From an uncultured Oscillospiraceae bacterium (lineage in GTDB: Bacteria; Bacillota; Clostridia; Oscillospirales; Oscillospiraceae), in the NCBI GenBank assembly GCA_958436045.1, contig CAUBIP010000002.1:1-64000 (forward strand): DNA of 64,000 nucleotides, written 5' to 3'. The notes under the pieces were generated by a model. The model saw nothing but the letters and a program-made list of their open reading frames with translations. It was not told the origin of the DNA and did no database searches. The translations under genes were made by a program, and so were the position numbers. Shown here in pieces: positions 45,096 through 54,747 of the stretch. The first letter of the stretch is position 1; each line of letters begins with the position of its first letter.

Positions 45096-46655
45096 TTGGC
45101 GCTGCAAAAGAATTTGTTTGAGTATCTCGAACACTCAGCTGCGCAATATGGCGACAAAGTCGCCTTTGCCGACCCAAAAAATGCCTACACCTTCCGGTCA
45201 TTGCTGCACGCTGCCGAAGCCATCGGCACGTTTATCATGACCCGGACCAACGCCTTGAATCGGCCCATCGCCATTCTGGTCGAGCGCTCCTCCCTGAGCC
45301 TGGCCGGGTTTATGGGGATTTTGGCCAGCGGCAACTATTACGTCCCCATTGACCGGGATATGCCGCCCCGCCGCTTGGAGATGATCCTGCGGCAGCTGCG
45401 CCCCGCCGCCCTGCTGGGCCCCCGGGACGCGGAGGAGGATATGGACCATTTTGCCGCCATGTGCCCGGTCTTCACCCTGGAGGAAGCCCAGCGGGCCAAC
45501 CCGGTAACGATGTTCCTGACGGCCCGCCGTCAGATGGTCCTGGATATCGACCCGGCCTATGTTATCTATACCTCCGGCTCCACCGGCGCGCCCAAGGGGA
45601 TTGTGATCTCCCACCGGGCCGTCATTGATTTCACCGAGTGGATGGCCGATACGTTCCGCTTCACCGATGAAGACATTCTCGGCAACCAGGCGCCCTTCTA
45701 CTTTGACCTCTCCGTCAAGGATATTTACCAGGGTCTGCGCTGCGGCTGCACTGTCCATATCTTCCCGCAGGAATACGTCCTGCTGCCGGAGCGGCTGCTT
45801 GCCTTTGCCGACGACTACGGCATCACCTCCTTTATCTGGAGCACCAGCTCGTTTAACCAGCTGGCAAACTCCGGCGCGCTGGCCAAGGCCGCACCCCGCT
45901 GGCTCAAGCGCGTCATCGTCGGCGGTGAGCCAATGCGGGCCCGGGAGCTGAATATCTGGAGGGCCGCCTTGCCGGACGTGCAGTATGTCAATCTCTACGG
46001 CCCGACGGAAGTCACTGTCGACTGCACCTATTATATCGTCAACAAGGAATTTGCCGACGATGAGATGATCCCCATCGGCCGTCCATGCCTGAACAAGCAG
46101 GTCATGCTGCTGGATGACGATCTCAACTTCGTCAAGCGCGGCCAGATCGGTGAGATCTGCGTCCGTGGTATCGGCTTGGCCAAGGGCTATTATAACGACC
46201 CGGACAAAACAGCCGCCGCCTTTATTCAAAACCCCGCCTCCGCCTATCCGGACCTCATTTACCGGACCGGCGACCTGGGCATTATGGACAAACGGGGCGT
46301 CATGCGCTTCTGCTCCCGGAAGGACGGGCAGATCAAGCATATGGGCTACCGCATCGAGTTGGGCGAGATCGAAGCTGTCCTGTGCAGCCTGTCTGAGATC
46401 AAAAACGCCGTCTGCCTGTATCAGGACGATACGGACCAGATCATATGCATCTACGACGGGCCCATTGACGAATCCCGCATTCTCTTCCGGCTGCGGCACA
46501 CCGTGCCCAATTACATGCAGCCCAACCGGTTCATCCACCTGGAGCAGATGCCCTTTAATGCCAACGGCAAAATCGACCGAGCCATGCTCAAGAGCCGCTA
46601 CATCACCCAGTCCCATCTGGAAAGCACGCCGGATGCCCACCCTGCGCCGCAATAA
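45096..46655 (+). CDS. AMP-forming adenylating enzyme (DltA/NRPS A-domain-like), stand-alone
   Basis: A 519-residue acyl/aminoacyl adenylate-forming enzyme. Core motifs: YTSGSTGAPKGIVISH (A3), FYFDLSVKDIYQGL (A4-like), NLYGPTEVTVDCT (A5), YRTGDLG (A7), RKDGQIKHMGYRIELGEIE (A8) and NANGKIDR (A10 with the catalytic Lys). It is closest in feel to D-alanine ligase DltA and NRPS A-domains. No carrier protein, condensation domain or dlt gene is adjacent, so the partner is unknown. It starts at TTG, with AAAGGTGG upstream. Confidence 0.85.
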   Translation: MALQKNLFEYLEHSAAQYGDKVAFADPKNAYTFRSLLHAAEAIGTFIMTRTNALNRPIAILVERSSLSLAGFMGILASGNYYVPIDRDMPPRRLEMILRQLRPAALLGPRDAEEDMDHFAAMCPVFTLEEAQRANPVTMFLTARRQMVLDIDPAYVIYTSGSTGAPKGIVISHRAVIDFTEWMADTFRFTDEDILGNQAPFYFDLSVKDIYQGLRCGCTVHIFPQEYVLLPERLLAFADDYGITSFIWSTSSFNQLANSGALAKAAPRWLKRVIVGGEPMRARELNIWRAALPDVQYVNLYGPTEVTVDCTYYIVNKEFADDEMIPIGRPCLNKQVMLLDDDLNFVKRGQIGEICVRGIGLAKGYYNDPDKTAAAFIQNPASAYPDLIYRTGDLGIMDKRGVMRFCSRKDGQIKHMGYRIELGEIEAVLCSLSEIKNAVCLYQDDTDQIICIYDGPIDESRILFRLRHTVPNYMQPNRFIHLEQMPFNANGKIDRAMLKSRYITQSHLESTPDAHPAPQ

Positions 46656-46681
46656 TAAAGTTTCAGATTAGACATAGTAAA

Positions 46682-46720
46682 AAACACAGGCAAGTGCTTG
46701 ACTTGCCTGTGTTTCTTTCT
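46682..46720. terminator. Bidirectional terminator
   Basis: AAACACAGGCAAG pairs with CTTGCCTGTGTTT, followed by CTTTCTT. It separates the adenylating enzyme from the convergent radC. Confidence 0.88.
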
Positions 46721-46734
46721 TCTGTATTTCCCGC

Positions 46735-47427
46735 TCAGCGGTTCTGAAAAAAGCCACTGTCGGCCATAGAGACAAAATCGTTATCTGCCACGATGATATG
46801 GTCCACCAGCTGGATACCCACAGCGTCCAGCGCGGTCTCTAAACGGCGGGTTGTTGCCTCGTCCTCCCGGGAGGGCAGCGCAATGCCGCTGGTATGGTTA
46901 TGGGCCAGGACGACGGACGTTGCATTGACCGCAAGCGCCGTCTCCACGATGCGCCGCACGGAGATCTCCGCCGCGTTGACGCTGCCGCGGGAGAGCATCC
47001 TGCAGTCCAGCACCTTGCACTTGGCATCCAGGCTCAGCAGATATACCTGCTCTTCCCGGGCACCGAAGAAATACGGGATCAGATACGCGCCGCAGCGCTC
47101 GGTCGAGTTCAGGATCTTCTCCTGGCGTGTCTGGTCGATAAAATATCTTCTGCCTAGCGCCGGGATAGCATGCAGCAGGACCGCCGCATGTTCCGAGATC
47201 CCCGGCACCTGCTGCAGCTGCTCCGGCGACGCGTTGAAAACCGCCGAAAGAGAACCGAATTGTTCCAGCAGCGCATGGGCCAGCGGGTTCGTATCACGCC
47301 GGGCAATCGCATAGAACAGCAGCAATTCCAGGCAGTTGACGTCCGAGAGGCTGTCCAGCCCTGCCTCCAAAAATTGCCGCTTCAGCCGCTGACGGTGTCC
47401 CGCATGAACATTGCCTTCCTTTTCCAT
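46735..47427 (-). CDS. radC: RadC/JAMM-domain protein
   Basis: A 230-residue protein. The N-terminal helix-hairpin-helix part (SPEQLQQVPGISEHAAVLLH) is followed by an MPN/JAMM metalloprotease-like domain with VVLAHNHTSGIALPSREDE, where the two His and the Asp bind zinc. The family is linked to DNA processing, though its exact role is unsettled. Start chosen at ATG 47427, after AAAGGAGAG, ten bases after the uvrA stop, so it is cotranscribed with uvrA. Confidence 0.93.
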   Translation of the reverse strand: MEKEGNVHAGHRQRLKRQFLEAGLDSLSDVNCLELLLFYAIARRDTNPLAHALLEQFGSLSAVFNASPEQLQQVPGISEHAAVLLHAIPALGRRYFIDQTRQEKILNSTERCGAYLIPYFFGAREEQVYLLSLDAKCKVLDCRMLSRGSVNAAEISVRRIVETALAVNATSVVLAHNHTSGIALPSREDEATTRRLETALDAVGIQLVDHIIVADNDFVSMADSGFFQNR

Positions 47428-47437
47428 GCTCTCTCCT

Positions 47438-50260
47438 TTACAGCACGCCCCGCAGGTATTTCCCGGTATAGCTGGCCGGATGCTGCGCGATTTCCTCCGG
47501 CGTACCCGCCGCGACGATAGTCCCGCCGCCGGTGCCGCCCTCAGGCCCCAGATCAATGATATAATCCGCCGTCTTGATGACATCTAGGTTATGCTCGATG
47601 ACCAGGACGGTATTGCCCAACTCCACCAGGCGCTGCAGGACCTCCGTCAGCTTATGCACATCGTAGGTGTGCAGCCCCGTCGTCGGTTCGTCGAGAATAT
47701 AGATCGTCGAGCCCGTGGCACAGCGGGAGAGCTCCGTCGCCAGCTTGACCCGCTGGGCTTCGCCGCCGGAGAGGGTCGTGGAGCTTTGGCCCAGCTTGAT
47801 ATAGCCCAGGCCGACTTCTACCAGCGTCGCCACCTTGCGGCGGATCTTGGGTAGGTTTTCAAAAAATTCCAGTGCCTCATCGGCGGTCATATCCAGAATA
47901 TCCGCAATACTCTTCCCCTTATAGAGCACCTCCAGCGTCTCCCGGTTATACCGGCGGCCACCGCAGGCCTCACAGGGGACATAAATATCCGGCAGGAAAT
48001 GCATCTCGATGCGCACCAGCCCATCGCCGCTGCAGGCCTCGCAGCGGCCGCCCTTGACATTGAAGGAGAAGCGCCCCGGGCCGTAGCCCCGGGCCTTCGC
48101 CTCCGCCGTCGCGGCAAACAGGTCGCGAATGTCATTGAACAGGCCAGTATACGTCGCCGGATTCGACCGGGGCGTCCGCCCAATGGGGCTCTGGTCGATG
48201 GCGATGACCTTGTCCAGATGCTCGATGCCTTCAAAATGGTCGTGCCGTCCGGCCCGCAGCCGGGCCCGGTTCAGCTTTGCCGCCAGCTTTTTATAGAGGA
48301 TCTCATTGACCAGGCTGGATTTACCAGATCCGGAAACGCCGGTTACGCAGGTAAACGTCCCCAAGGGGATGGCGATGTCGATATTTTGCAGATTGTTCTC
48401 CCGGCAGCCGAAGGCCTTGAGCCAATGCCCGTTGCCGCTGCGCCGCTGCGCCGGGACAGGGATCCTCCGCACGCCGGACAGATACTGCCCCGTGATGCTT
48501 TCCGGCGTGGCAATGATCTTCTCCAGCGGCCCTGCCGCGACAATACTGCCGCCATGGACACCCGCACCGGGGCCGACGTCCACGATAAAATCCGCCGCCC
48601 GCATGGTATCCTCATCGTGCTCGACGACGATCAGGGTATTGCCCAGGTCCCGCAGGCGCTTTAATGTCGCCAGCAGGCGGTCATTATCCCGCTGGTGCAG
48701 GCCGATGGACGGCTCATCGAGGATATACAAGACTCCCATCAGCGACGAGCCGATCTGCGTCGCCAGCCGGATGCGCTGGCTCTCGCCGCCGGAAAGGGTC
48801 CCGGCGGCCCGGGCCAGGGTCAGGTACTCCAGGCCCACGTCCTTCAAAAAGCCCAGCCGCGACCGCAGCTCCCGCAGGATCTGGTCGGCGATCATCGCCT
48901 GGGCGCCGGTCAGGTGCAGGTCGTTCACAAACGCCAGTGCCTGTGTCACCGGCAGGCGGCAGAAATCGGCAATGCGCATCCCGCCGACCGTCACCGCCCG
49001 AGAGATCTCCGAAAGGCGGTCACCATGGCATGCCGGGCAAGGCTGGGCCGCCATATAGGACTCCAGCTCCTTGCGCATCGCGTCAGACTGGGTCTCCCGC
49101 AAGCGGCGCTCCAGATTTGGCAGAACGCCCTCAAAGGGCTGCTCCAGTGTCCCCCGGCCATTGCCGCGGGAGTAGTGCAGCTGCAGCTTTTCCTTGCCAG
49201 TGCCGTATAAAATCGCCTGCAGCCCCGCTTTGGGCAGCTTGTTGATCGGGTCCTGCAGGGAGAAGTGGTATTTTTCCGCCAGGGCTTCAAAATACATCCG
49301 CGCGATGGAATCTGACTTGACGCTGTTCCAGCCGCTGGCCTCGATGCCGCCGTCCCAGATTGAACGGCTCGGGTCCGGGATAACCAGCTCCGGGTCAGCC
49401 TTTTGCAGAAAGCCCAGGCCGGTACACGCCGGGCAGGCGCCATAGGGATTGTTGAAGGAGAACATCCGGGGCGAAAGCTCCTGCAGGCTCACGCCGCAGT
49501 CGTCGCAAGCGTAATTCTGGGAGTACAGCGTCTCCGCGCCGCTGCCTGGCTCCTGGATGATGACCAGACCGCCGCTGCGGGCCGTGGCCGTCTCGATAGA
49601 GTCGGCCAGCCGGCGGCGGATATCGCCCCGCATGACCAGCCGGTCCACGACCAGCTCGATGTGATGCTTTTTATTCTTATCCAGCGTGATCTCTTCGGAA
49701 AGATCGTATAAGCTGCCGTCCACCCGGACGCGGACAAAGCCGCTGCGCCGCGCATCCTCCAGGACCTTGCTGTGCTCGCCCTTTTTCCCCCGGATGACCG
49801 GAGCCAGGACCTGAAATTTCGTTCCCTCCGGCAGCAGCCCGACCTTATCGACGATCTGGTCGATGGTCTGGCGGCGGATCTCCTTGCCACAGCGCGGGCA
49901 ATGGGGCGTGCCGACCCGGGCCCAGAGCAAGCGCAGGTAATCGTAGATCTCTGTGACCGTCCCTACGGTGGAGCGAGGGTTTTTTGAAGTCGTCTTCTGG
50001 TCGATGGAAATGGCAGGGGAGAGGCCATCAATGGAATCCACATCCGGCTTGTCCATCTGCCCCAAAAACTGCCGGGCATAGGAGGAGAGGGACTCCACGT
50101 AGCGCCGCTGCCCCTCGGCAAAGATCGTATCAAACGCCAAGCTGGATTTTCCCGAGCCGGACAAGCCGGTGAACACGATCAGCTTATCCCGCGGCAGGTC
50201 CAAATCGACATTTTTCAGGTTGTTCGCTCTGGCGCCGCGGATGGAAATTTTATCTAGCAT
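47438..50260 (-). CDS. uvrA: Excinuclease ABC subunit A
   Basis: A 940-residue damage-recognition ATPase. Both ATPase modules are complete: [14 protein letters not shown] and [15 protein letters not shown] (Walker A), [17 protein letters not shown] and [17 protein letters not shown] (signatures), and [10 protein letters not shown] and [10 protein letters not shown] (Walker B). Zinc sites appear in [15 protein letters not shown] and CEACSGDG...CEACGGRRY pairs. Length is standard. AGGAGGCTTTCCTGT lies before the ATG. It leads a uvrA-radC operon. Confidence 0.98.
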   Translation of the reverse strand: MLDKISIRGARANNLKNVDLDLPRDKLIVFTGLSGSGKSSLAFDTIFAEGQRRYVESLSSYARQFLGQMDKPDVDSIDGLSPAISIDQKTTSKNPRSTVGTVTEIYDYLRLLWARVGTPHCPRCGKEIRRQTIDQIVDKVGLLPEGTKFQVLAPVIRGKKGEHSKVLEDARRSGFVRVRVDGSLYDLSEEITLDKNKKHHIELVVDRLVMRGDIRRRLADSIETATARSGGLVIIQEPGSGAETLYSQNYACDDCGVSLQELSPRMFSFNNPYGACPACTGLGFLQKADPELVIPDPSRSIWDGGIEASGWNSVKSDSIARMYFEALAEKYHFSLQDPINKLPKAGLQAILYGTGKEKLQLHYSRGNGRGTLEQPFEGVLPNLERRLRETQSDAMRKELESYMAAQPCPACHGDRLSEISRAVTVGGMRIADFCRLPVTQALAFVNDLHLTGAQAMIADQILRELRSRLGFLKDVGLEYLTLARAAGTLSGGESQRIRLATQIGSSLMGVLYILDEPSIGLHQRDNDRLLATLKRLRDLGNTLIVVEHDEDTMRAADFIVDVGPGAGVHGGSIVAAGPLEKIIATPESITGQYLSGVRRIPVPAQRRSGNGHWLKAFGCRENNLQNIDIAIPLGTFTCVTGVSGSGKSSLVNEILYKKLAAKLNRARLRAGRHDHFEGIEHLDKVIAIDQSPIGRTPRSNPATYTGLFNDIRDLFAATAEAKARGYGPGRFSFNVKGGRCEACSGDGLVRIEMHFLPDIYVPCEACGGRRYNRETLEVLYKGKSIADILDMTADEALEFFENLPKIRRKVATLVEVGLGYIKLGQSSTTLSGGEAQRVKLATELSRCATGSTIYILDEPTTGLHTYDVHKLTEVLQRLVELGNTVLVIEHNLDVIKTADYIIDLGPEGGTGGGTIVAAGTPEEIAQHPASYTGKYLRGVL

Positions 50261-50322
50261 ACAGGAAAGCCTCCTGGGTCGTAAGTTGTTTTACCGCAAA
50301 ATAAGCAGCATTTCAACAATTT

Positions 50323-50351
50323 ATTATACCACGCTTCCGGCCTGGCGACAA
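50323..50351 (-). promoter_or_regulatory. Promoter of uvrA-radC
   Basis: TTGTCG, a 17-bp spacer and TATAAT on the minus strand. Confidence 0.82.
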
Positions 50352-50397
50352 CTGGAAAATTGCAGGAAATATATGATTACTACAACCCAAAAAGGCA

Positions 50398-50446
50398 GAA
50401 AAAACAGCGCCGCGGCCAGACACCCGAAGGCCCCTGCGCCGCAGCG
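50398..50446 (-). terminator. Terminator of dapA-dapB
   Basis: A long GC-rich stem (GCGCTGCGGC with GCCGCGGCGC and a TTCG loop) followed by TTTTTT on the minus strand. Confidence 0.8.
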
Positions 50447-50475
50447 CCGCTTCCTGTGCGATCCACGCGATAAGA

Positions 50476-51207
50476 TCAACGCACCAAATCGTCCATATTG
50501 TAAAGCCCCGCGGGCTTGCCCTGCAAAAAGGTCGCCGCATCCAGCGCACCGTCGGCAAACAGCGCCCGGTCGTGGGCTTCGTGCTTGAGGATGATGGTCT
50601 GGGTCCCCGTCGAGATCTGCACCTCGTGGATGCCGACAATCTCACCTCGCCGGATGGCGTGAATGCCGATCTCGCCCTCCTCCCGGGGGCACATGCCGCT
50701 GCGCCCGCAGTGATTCTGCGCCGCCGGGCGGCTCTCCCGGATGGCGTCGGCCAGCATCAGAGCCGTCCCGCTGGGGGCGTCCAGCTTGTGCCGGTGGTGG
50801 GTCTCGACGATCTCAATATCCGCGTCAGGGAACACCGCCGCCGTCTTCTTTGCCAGACTGCACAGCAGCGCGATGCCCAGGGACATATTGCCGCTGTAAA
50901 ACACCGGGATCTTTTTCCCCGCCGCTTCGATCAGGGCCCGCTCCTCAGGCGTATGCCCCGTCGTCGCGACGATGACCGGCGTATTGACGGCCTGGGCATA
51001 CGTCAGCAGCTCCGTCACCGCGCTGTGGTGGGAAAAGTCGATGATAATATCCGCCTGCGGCGCTGCATCAAAGCTCTGCAGGACGGTCTCGCCGTCGCCC
51101 CGCGGGTCCACGGCGGCGGCCAGTGTGTAACGTTCCGGCTGCTGGGCGATAAGCCGCAGCAGCGTCTGCCCCATGCGCCCGCAGGCGCCATTTACGATAA
51201 TTCTCAT
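50476..51207 (-). CDS. dapB: 4-hydroxy-tetrahydrodipicolinate reductase
   Basis: A 243-residue NAD(P)H-dependent enzyme of lysine/DAP synthesis. [12 protein letters not shown] binds the nucleotide, [10 protein letters not shown] and [17 protein letters not shown] hold the catalytic His and Lys. Start overlaps the dapA stop by four bases, so the pair is translationally coupled under the lysine riboswitch. Confidence 0.97.
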   Translation of the reverse strand: MRIIVNGACGRMGQTLLRLIAQQPERYTLAAAVDPRGDGETVLQSFDAAPQADIIIDFSHHSAVTELLTYAQAVNTPVIVATTGHTPEERALIEAAGKKIPVFYSGNMSLGIALLCSLAKKTAAVFPDADIEIVETHHRHKLDAPSGTALMLADAIRESRPAAQNHCGRSGMCPREEGEIGIHAIRRGEIVGIHEVQISTGTQTIILKHEAHDRALFADGALDAATFLQGKPAGLYNMDDLVR

Positions 51208-52091
51208 TGAATCAACCCCTGTTCCCGCATCAGCCGCAGCAAAACTTCCGCATGGGCCTGCTCCATGCAGGTCAACGGCAGCCGCAGCGAATTTTCACCA
51301 AAGCCCATGGCAGCCATCGCTGCCTTGACCGGGATCGGGTTGACCTCGCTGAACAGCGCGTTGATGAGCGGCAGATAGTCGCATTGCAGCTTAGCTGCCC
51401 CGGCGATGTCCCCGTCCCAGAAGCGATCGCAGATCTCCCGGGTCTGGCGGGGCATCAGGTTTGAGAGGACCGAAATGCACCCTGCGCCGCCCATGGCCAG
51501 GATCGGCACGAGCTGATCGTCATTGCCGGAGTAGAGGTCCAGCTTGCCCCGCAGCAGCGACTGGGTCTCGACAACGCTGGAGATATCGCCGTTGGCTTCC
51601 TTGATGCCCCGGATATTCTCATGCTCCGCCAGCTTCAGATAGGTCTGCGGCTGGATATTGCAGCCCGTGCGGGAGGGGACGTTGTAAACGATCATCGGCT
51701 TCGTGCTGGCATCGGCAATGGCGTAGAAGCTCTCGACGAGACCCCGCTGGGTGGCCTTGTTATAGTACGGCGTGACGACGAGCATTGCGTCCGCGCCTAC
51801 GTCGCAGGAATACTTCGTCAGGTTGATGGCGTAGTTCGTATCGTTGCTGCCTGTCCCGGCGATGATGACCGTCCGGCCCGCAGCTCGCTCCACGGCAAAG
51901 CGAATGCACGCCTTGTGCTCTTCGTCGGAAAGGGTCGAGCCTTCGCCGGTGGTACCGCAGATGACTAGGGCGTCGATCCCGTTTTCGATCTGCCAGTCGA
52001 TCAGGCGGCCGAAGGTATCATAGTCCACCTCACCGTTGCGAAACGGGGTAATCAACGCGGTAGCGATGCCTCTGAAAATCGAATCTGTCAT
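51204..52091 (-). CDS. dapA: 4-hydroxy-tetrahydrodipicolinate synthase
   Basis: A 295-residue aldolase condensing pyruvate with aspartate semialdehyde. VICGTTGEGSTLS, VTPYYNKATQRG, VYNVPSRTGCNI and IRGIKEANGD (Schiff-base Lys) are all present. Start chosen at ATG 52091 after AAGGAGG; the frame is open further upstream but runs through the riboswitch and terminator. It heads dapA-dapB and is controlled by a lysine riboswitch. Confidence 0.97.
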   Translation of the reverse strand: MTDSIFRGIATALITPFRNGEVDYDTFGRLIDWQIENGIDALVICGTTGEGSTLSDEEHKACIRFAVERAAGRTVIIAGTGSNDTNYAINLTKYSCDVGADAMLVVTPYYNKATQRGLVESFYAIADASTKPMIVYNVPSRTGCNIQPQTYLKLAEHENIRGIKEANGDISSVVETQSLLRGKLDLYSGNDDQLVPILAMGGAGCISVLSNLMPRQTREICDRFWDGDIAGAAKLQCDYLPLINALFSEVNPIPVKAAMAAMGFGENSLRLPLTCMEQAHAEVLLRLMREQGLIQ

Positions 52092-52122
52092 AATTTTGTC
52101 CTCCTTCTGGTGAGAAAATATA

Positions 52123-52160
52123 AGAAAAAGCAGCTCACATCCTCGCGGATCAGCTGCTCT
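52123..52160 (-). terminator. Terminator of the lysine riboswitch
   Basis: AGCAGCT...ATCC pairs with GGAT...AGCTGCT around GCGA, followed by TTTTTC on the minus strand. It forms the lysine-dependent off state for dapA-dapB. Confidence 0.88.
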
Positions 52161-52221
52161 GCATTCCCTGTTGCACCGCCAGGCGGCCAAATGGGCACGA
52201 TCCGGCGATCCAAATTGAAAC

Positions 52222-52384
52222 GATAGCACTCCGCAGTGATGCGACAGTCCGGCAGCTATTAGTTTACCGGCCCAGCACAGCTCCGCTGTATCCGAAGCTG
52301 CCTTCGGCAACGCGCCCCTTTCCGCAAGCCAACGGGATACAGCCCCTTCCAGCTCGTTTACTCATCACGCGATGCGCCTCTATC
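52222..52384 (-). promoter_or_regulatory. Lysine riboswitch (L-box)
   Basis: The minus-strand leader has closing helix GAUAG/CUAUC and the conserved L-box blocks AGAGGCGC, GAUGAGUA, GGAAAGGGG, UUGCCGAAGG, GCUGGG and CCGGACUGUCGC in the expected order. Length (163 bases) fits. A promoter and a terminator flank it, so lysine should switch off dapA-dapB. Confidence 0.96.
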
Positions 52385-52394
52385 ATTAGCCAAT

Positions 52395-52423
52395 ATATTA
52401 CCATCTTTTTTCCCCAATTGCAA
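52395..52423 (-). promoter_or_regulatory. Promoter of the dapA-dapB leader
   Basis: TTGCAA, a 17-bp spacer and TAATAT on the minus strand, just before the riboswitch. Confidence 0.85.
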
Positions 52424-52458
52424 TGTATTTTTTCAAAAACAGTGAAAAAAATACATTG
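52421..52458 (-). terminator. AT-rich inverted repeat after the deacetylase gene
   Basis: CAATGTATTTTTTC (52421-52434) pairs with its reverse complement ending at 52458, with one extra A. It could end the deacetylase transcript just before the dapA promoter, whose -35 it overlaps by three bases. Confidence 0.6.
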
Positions 52459-52498
52459 CATCCAGGCTTTTCTTTTGTCTATTTCCGTAAAACGCGCT

Positions 52499-53596
52499 TC
52501 ACGGCCGGTACAGCCGGGCCAGCTGCTCCCAGAAATCCGCGCCCCGCTGCAGCGCCGCCTCATCAAACTGGAAGTCCGCCGCGTGCAGCGCCGGCGCCGG
52601 GCCGACGCCCAGGAAGAAGAACATCCCCGGCAGCTGGCGCTGATACCAGGAAAAATCCTCCGTGATCATCACCGGCGCATCCAGCTGCACAAACTCCAGC
52701 CCGCTGGCAAGCACCCGGTCAAACAGCGCGTCGGGGTTCATCACCGCCGGATAGCCGTCGTTCATCGTGACCTCGACCTGGCAGCCCATCTTCTGCGCAA
52801 CATCGCGGCCAATGGCGCGGATGCGCGCCTGCAGGCCAGTAAAAATCTCATCCTGGAACGCCCGCAGGCTCCCTTCCAGGACAGTATGGGCGCTGACGGC
52901 ATTGCGCACCGTCCCGCTCTCCATGCGGCCGAATTTACACAGGCGGAACACCTCCGGCGGCAGTGCGTCCACCGCCGCCATGACCTGCTGGTAAAAATCC
53001 ACCCCGGCAGCCAGGGCATCAATGCCCTCCGCCGCTTTGGCAATATGAGCGGAGCGCCCGGTGATCTCCACCGTCACCTCGCAGGAGCGGCTCATCATCT
53101 CATTCCTGCGGCTGGCGATGACCCCCGACGGCAGATCCGGCCACAGGTGCATCCCAAAAATCGCCTCTATGCCATATTCCTGGAAGATCCCCGTCTGGCA
53201 CAGGTCTCGTGCGCCGCCGGTCGTCTCCTCCGCGGGCTGGAAGACCAGCAGGATATTCTGCGGCAGCGCCACCATCCGGTCCAGGCGGCGGGCCAACTCC
53301 AGCAGCATTGCCATATGGGCATCGTGGCCGCAGGCGTGCATTTTCCCCGGGTGGTGTGAGGCAAAGGGCAGCCCCGTCTGCTCCTGGACCGGCAGCGCGT
53401 CGGCATCGGAGCGGAACGCAATGGTGTGCTCCGCGCCGAAGTCAAAATACGCGCACAGTGCCCCCGCCATGGGCCGTAGCAGGCGGCAGCGCAGCGGGGC
53501 CAGGGCAGCAGTCAGATAGGCCAGCGTCTCCGGCAGCTGCCGGTCCAATTCCGGGATCTGGTGCAGTGCCCGGCGGTCTTCGATTATTTGCAGCAT
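52499..53596 (-). CDS. N-acetyldiaminopimelate deacetylase-like M20 amidohydrolase
   Basis: A 365-residue M20 metallohydrolase. [35 protein letters not shown], and [12 protein letters not shown] carry the metal ligands and the catalytic acid; [16 protein letters not shown] is the dimerisation domain. Its divergent neighbour is DapH, and dapA-dapB are next door, which strongly suggests it removes the acetyl group from N-acetyl-LL-diaminopimelate (DapL/YkuR role). A general amino-acid hydrolase is the alternative. AAAAGGAGGAACT precedes the ATG. Confidence 0.87.
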   Translation of the reverse strand: MLQIIEDRRALHQIPELDRQLPETLAYLTAALAPLRCRLLRPMAGALCAYFDFGAEHTIAFRSDADALPVQEQTGLPFASHHPGKMHACGHDAHMAMLLELARRLDRMVALPQNILLVFQPAEETTGGARDLCQTGIFQEYGIEAIFGMHLWPDLPSGVIASRRNEMMSRSCEVTVEITGRSAHIAKAAEGIDALAAGVDFYQQVMAAVDALPPEVFRLCKFGRMESGTVRNAVSAHTVLEGSLRAFQDEIFTGLQARIRAIGRDVAQKMGCQVEVTMNDGYPAVMNPDALFDRVLASGLEFVQLDAPVMITEDFSWYQRQLPGMFFFLGVGPAPALHAADFQFDEAALQRGADFWEQLARLYRP

Positions 53597-53755
53597 AGTT
53601 CCTCCTTTTCCGGCGCGGGCGGAGGAATAATAGTGGAAATTCCCGCCGGGCCGTGCTATGATAAAGATACGAGAGCTGAATCAAACGCAGGATGCGCTTT
53701 GACCCGGGCTCCGTATCAAAATCGACTTCTAAACTTCACAAAGGGGCAATGGCTT

Positions 53756-54454
53756 ATGAATGCACAGGAAATCATTGAATACATCCGCACATCCGAGAAG
53801 AAGACCCCCGTCCGGGCATTTTTACAGGAGACCAAGCCAGTCGAATTCCCGAACGCCCAGGTGTTTGCTGCCGGGTCTGGGACGAAGATCGTCTTCGGCG
53901 ACTGGAAGGATATCGGCCCAGTGCTGGAAGCCCACGCGGGCGATATCGCCCAACTGGTCATTGAGAACGACTGCCGCAATTCCGCCATCCCCATGCTGGA
54001 CCTCAAACCCATCAACGCCCGCATCGAGCCGGGCGCGATCATCCGGGAAAATGTCGAGATCGGCGATAACGCCGTCATTATGATGGGCGCGATCATCAAT
54101 ATCGGCGCGATCATCGGTGCAGGCACCATGATCGACATGGGCGCTGTCCTGGGCGGGCGCGCGACCGTCGGCAAAAACTGCCATGTCGGCGCGGGCGCTG
54201 TCTTGGCAGGCGTCGTCGAACCGGCCAGCGCGACGCCGGTTATCATTGAGGACGATGTGCTCATCGGTGCCAACGCCGTCGTGATCGAAGGGGTCCATGT
54301 CGGCAAGGGCGCTGTCATTGCCGCCGGGGCCGTCGTGGTAAACGATGTCGAGCCGGGCGCCGTGATGGCTGGTGTCCCCGCCCGGAAAATCAAAACGAAG
54401 GACGAGAAGACCGCCGGGAAGACCGCGCTGGTCGACGCCCTGCGGGCCCTGTAA
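53756..54454 (+). CDS. dapH: Tetrahydrodipicolinate N-acetyltransferase
   Basis: A 232-residue left-handed beta-helix acetyltransferase. After an N-terminal helical domain it has hexapeptide repeats: [57 protein letters not shown] and [20 protein letters not shown]. Length matches DapH and not the longer succinyl form DapD. Start chosen at ATG 53756 after AAGGGG. It is divergent from the deacetylase, with a promoter-like TGGAAA-N17-TATGAT between about 53633 and 53662. Confidence 0.95.
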   Translation: MNAQEIIEYIRTSEKKTPVRAFLQETKPVEFPNAQVFAAGSGTKIVFGDWKDIGPVLEAHAGDIAQLVIENDCRNSAIPMLDLKPINARIEPGAIIRENVEIGDNAVIMMGAIINIGAIIGAGTMIDMGAVLGGRATVGKNCHVGAGAVLAGVVEPASATPVIIEDDVLIGANAVVIEGVHVGKGAVIAAGAVVVNDVEPGAVMAGVPARKIKTKDEKTAGKTALVDALRAL

Positions 54455-54565
54455 CGCCCCCGTGCCGCCGATCCTGTTTGCCCATATCATAGAGAGAAAC
54501 CACGCTCTTGTCAAGCAATGATGGGAACTTCCCGGCAAAACTGCACACAGATTCTACTCCTAACC

Positions 54566-54599
54566 AAAGCGCGCACCGGCATGCCCGGTGTGCGCTTTT
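54566..54599 (+). terminator. Terminator after dapH
   Basis: AAAGCGC-GCACCGG pairs with CCGGTG-TGCGCTTT, followed by TC and a few T residues; it lies 110 bases after the stop. Confidence 0.75.
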
Positions 54600-54677
54600 C
54601 GCGTGTCTAAACAAATCAAATCCGTCCCAGAGCCAGCAGAGCAGCCGGAGAAATACTGCCTTCTTTTGCGCCCACGC

Positions 54678-54708
54678 TTGACAGTATAGTATATATATGG
54701 TTTATAAT
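54678..54708 (+). promoter_or_regulatory. MerR-type promoter of the deaminase-merR operon
   Basis: TTGACA, a 19-bp spacer and TATAAT. The long spacer is the mark of promoters activated by MerR proteins, and a merR gene is in this operon. The spacer contains TATAGT-ATA-TATATG, which recurs at the same place in a second promoter (57410-57440). An outer repeat ATAGTATA/TATACTAT spans the -10. Confidence 0.8.
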
Positions 54709-54747
54709 ATTATTATACTATCACTTTGCAGAAAGCGAGGAAGAATA

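Noticed and set aside
45198..46652. Minus-strand open frame of 484 codons
   Set aside because: Antisense to the adenylating enzyme, whose core motifs are all on the plus strand; no ribosome site or domain in the shadow frame.
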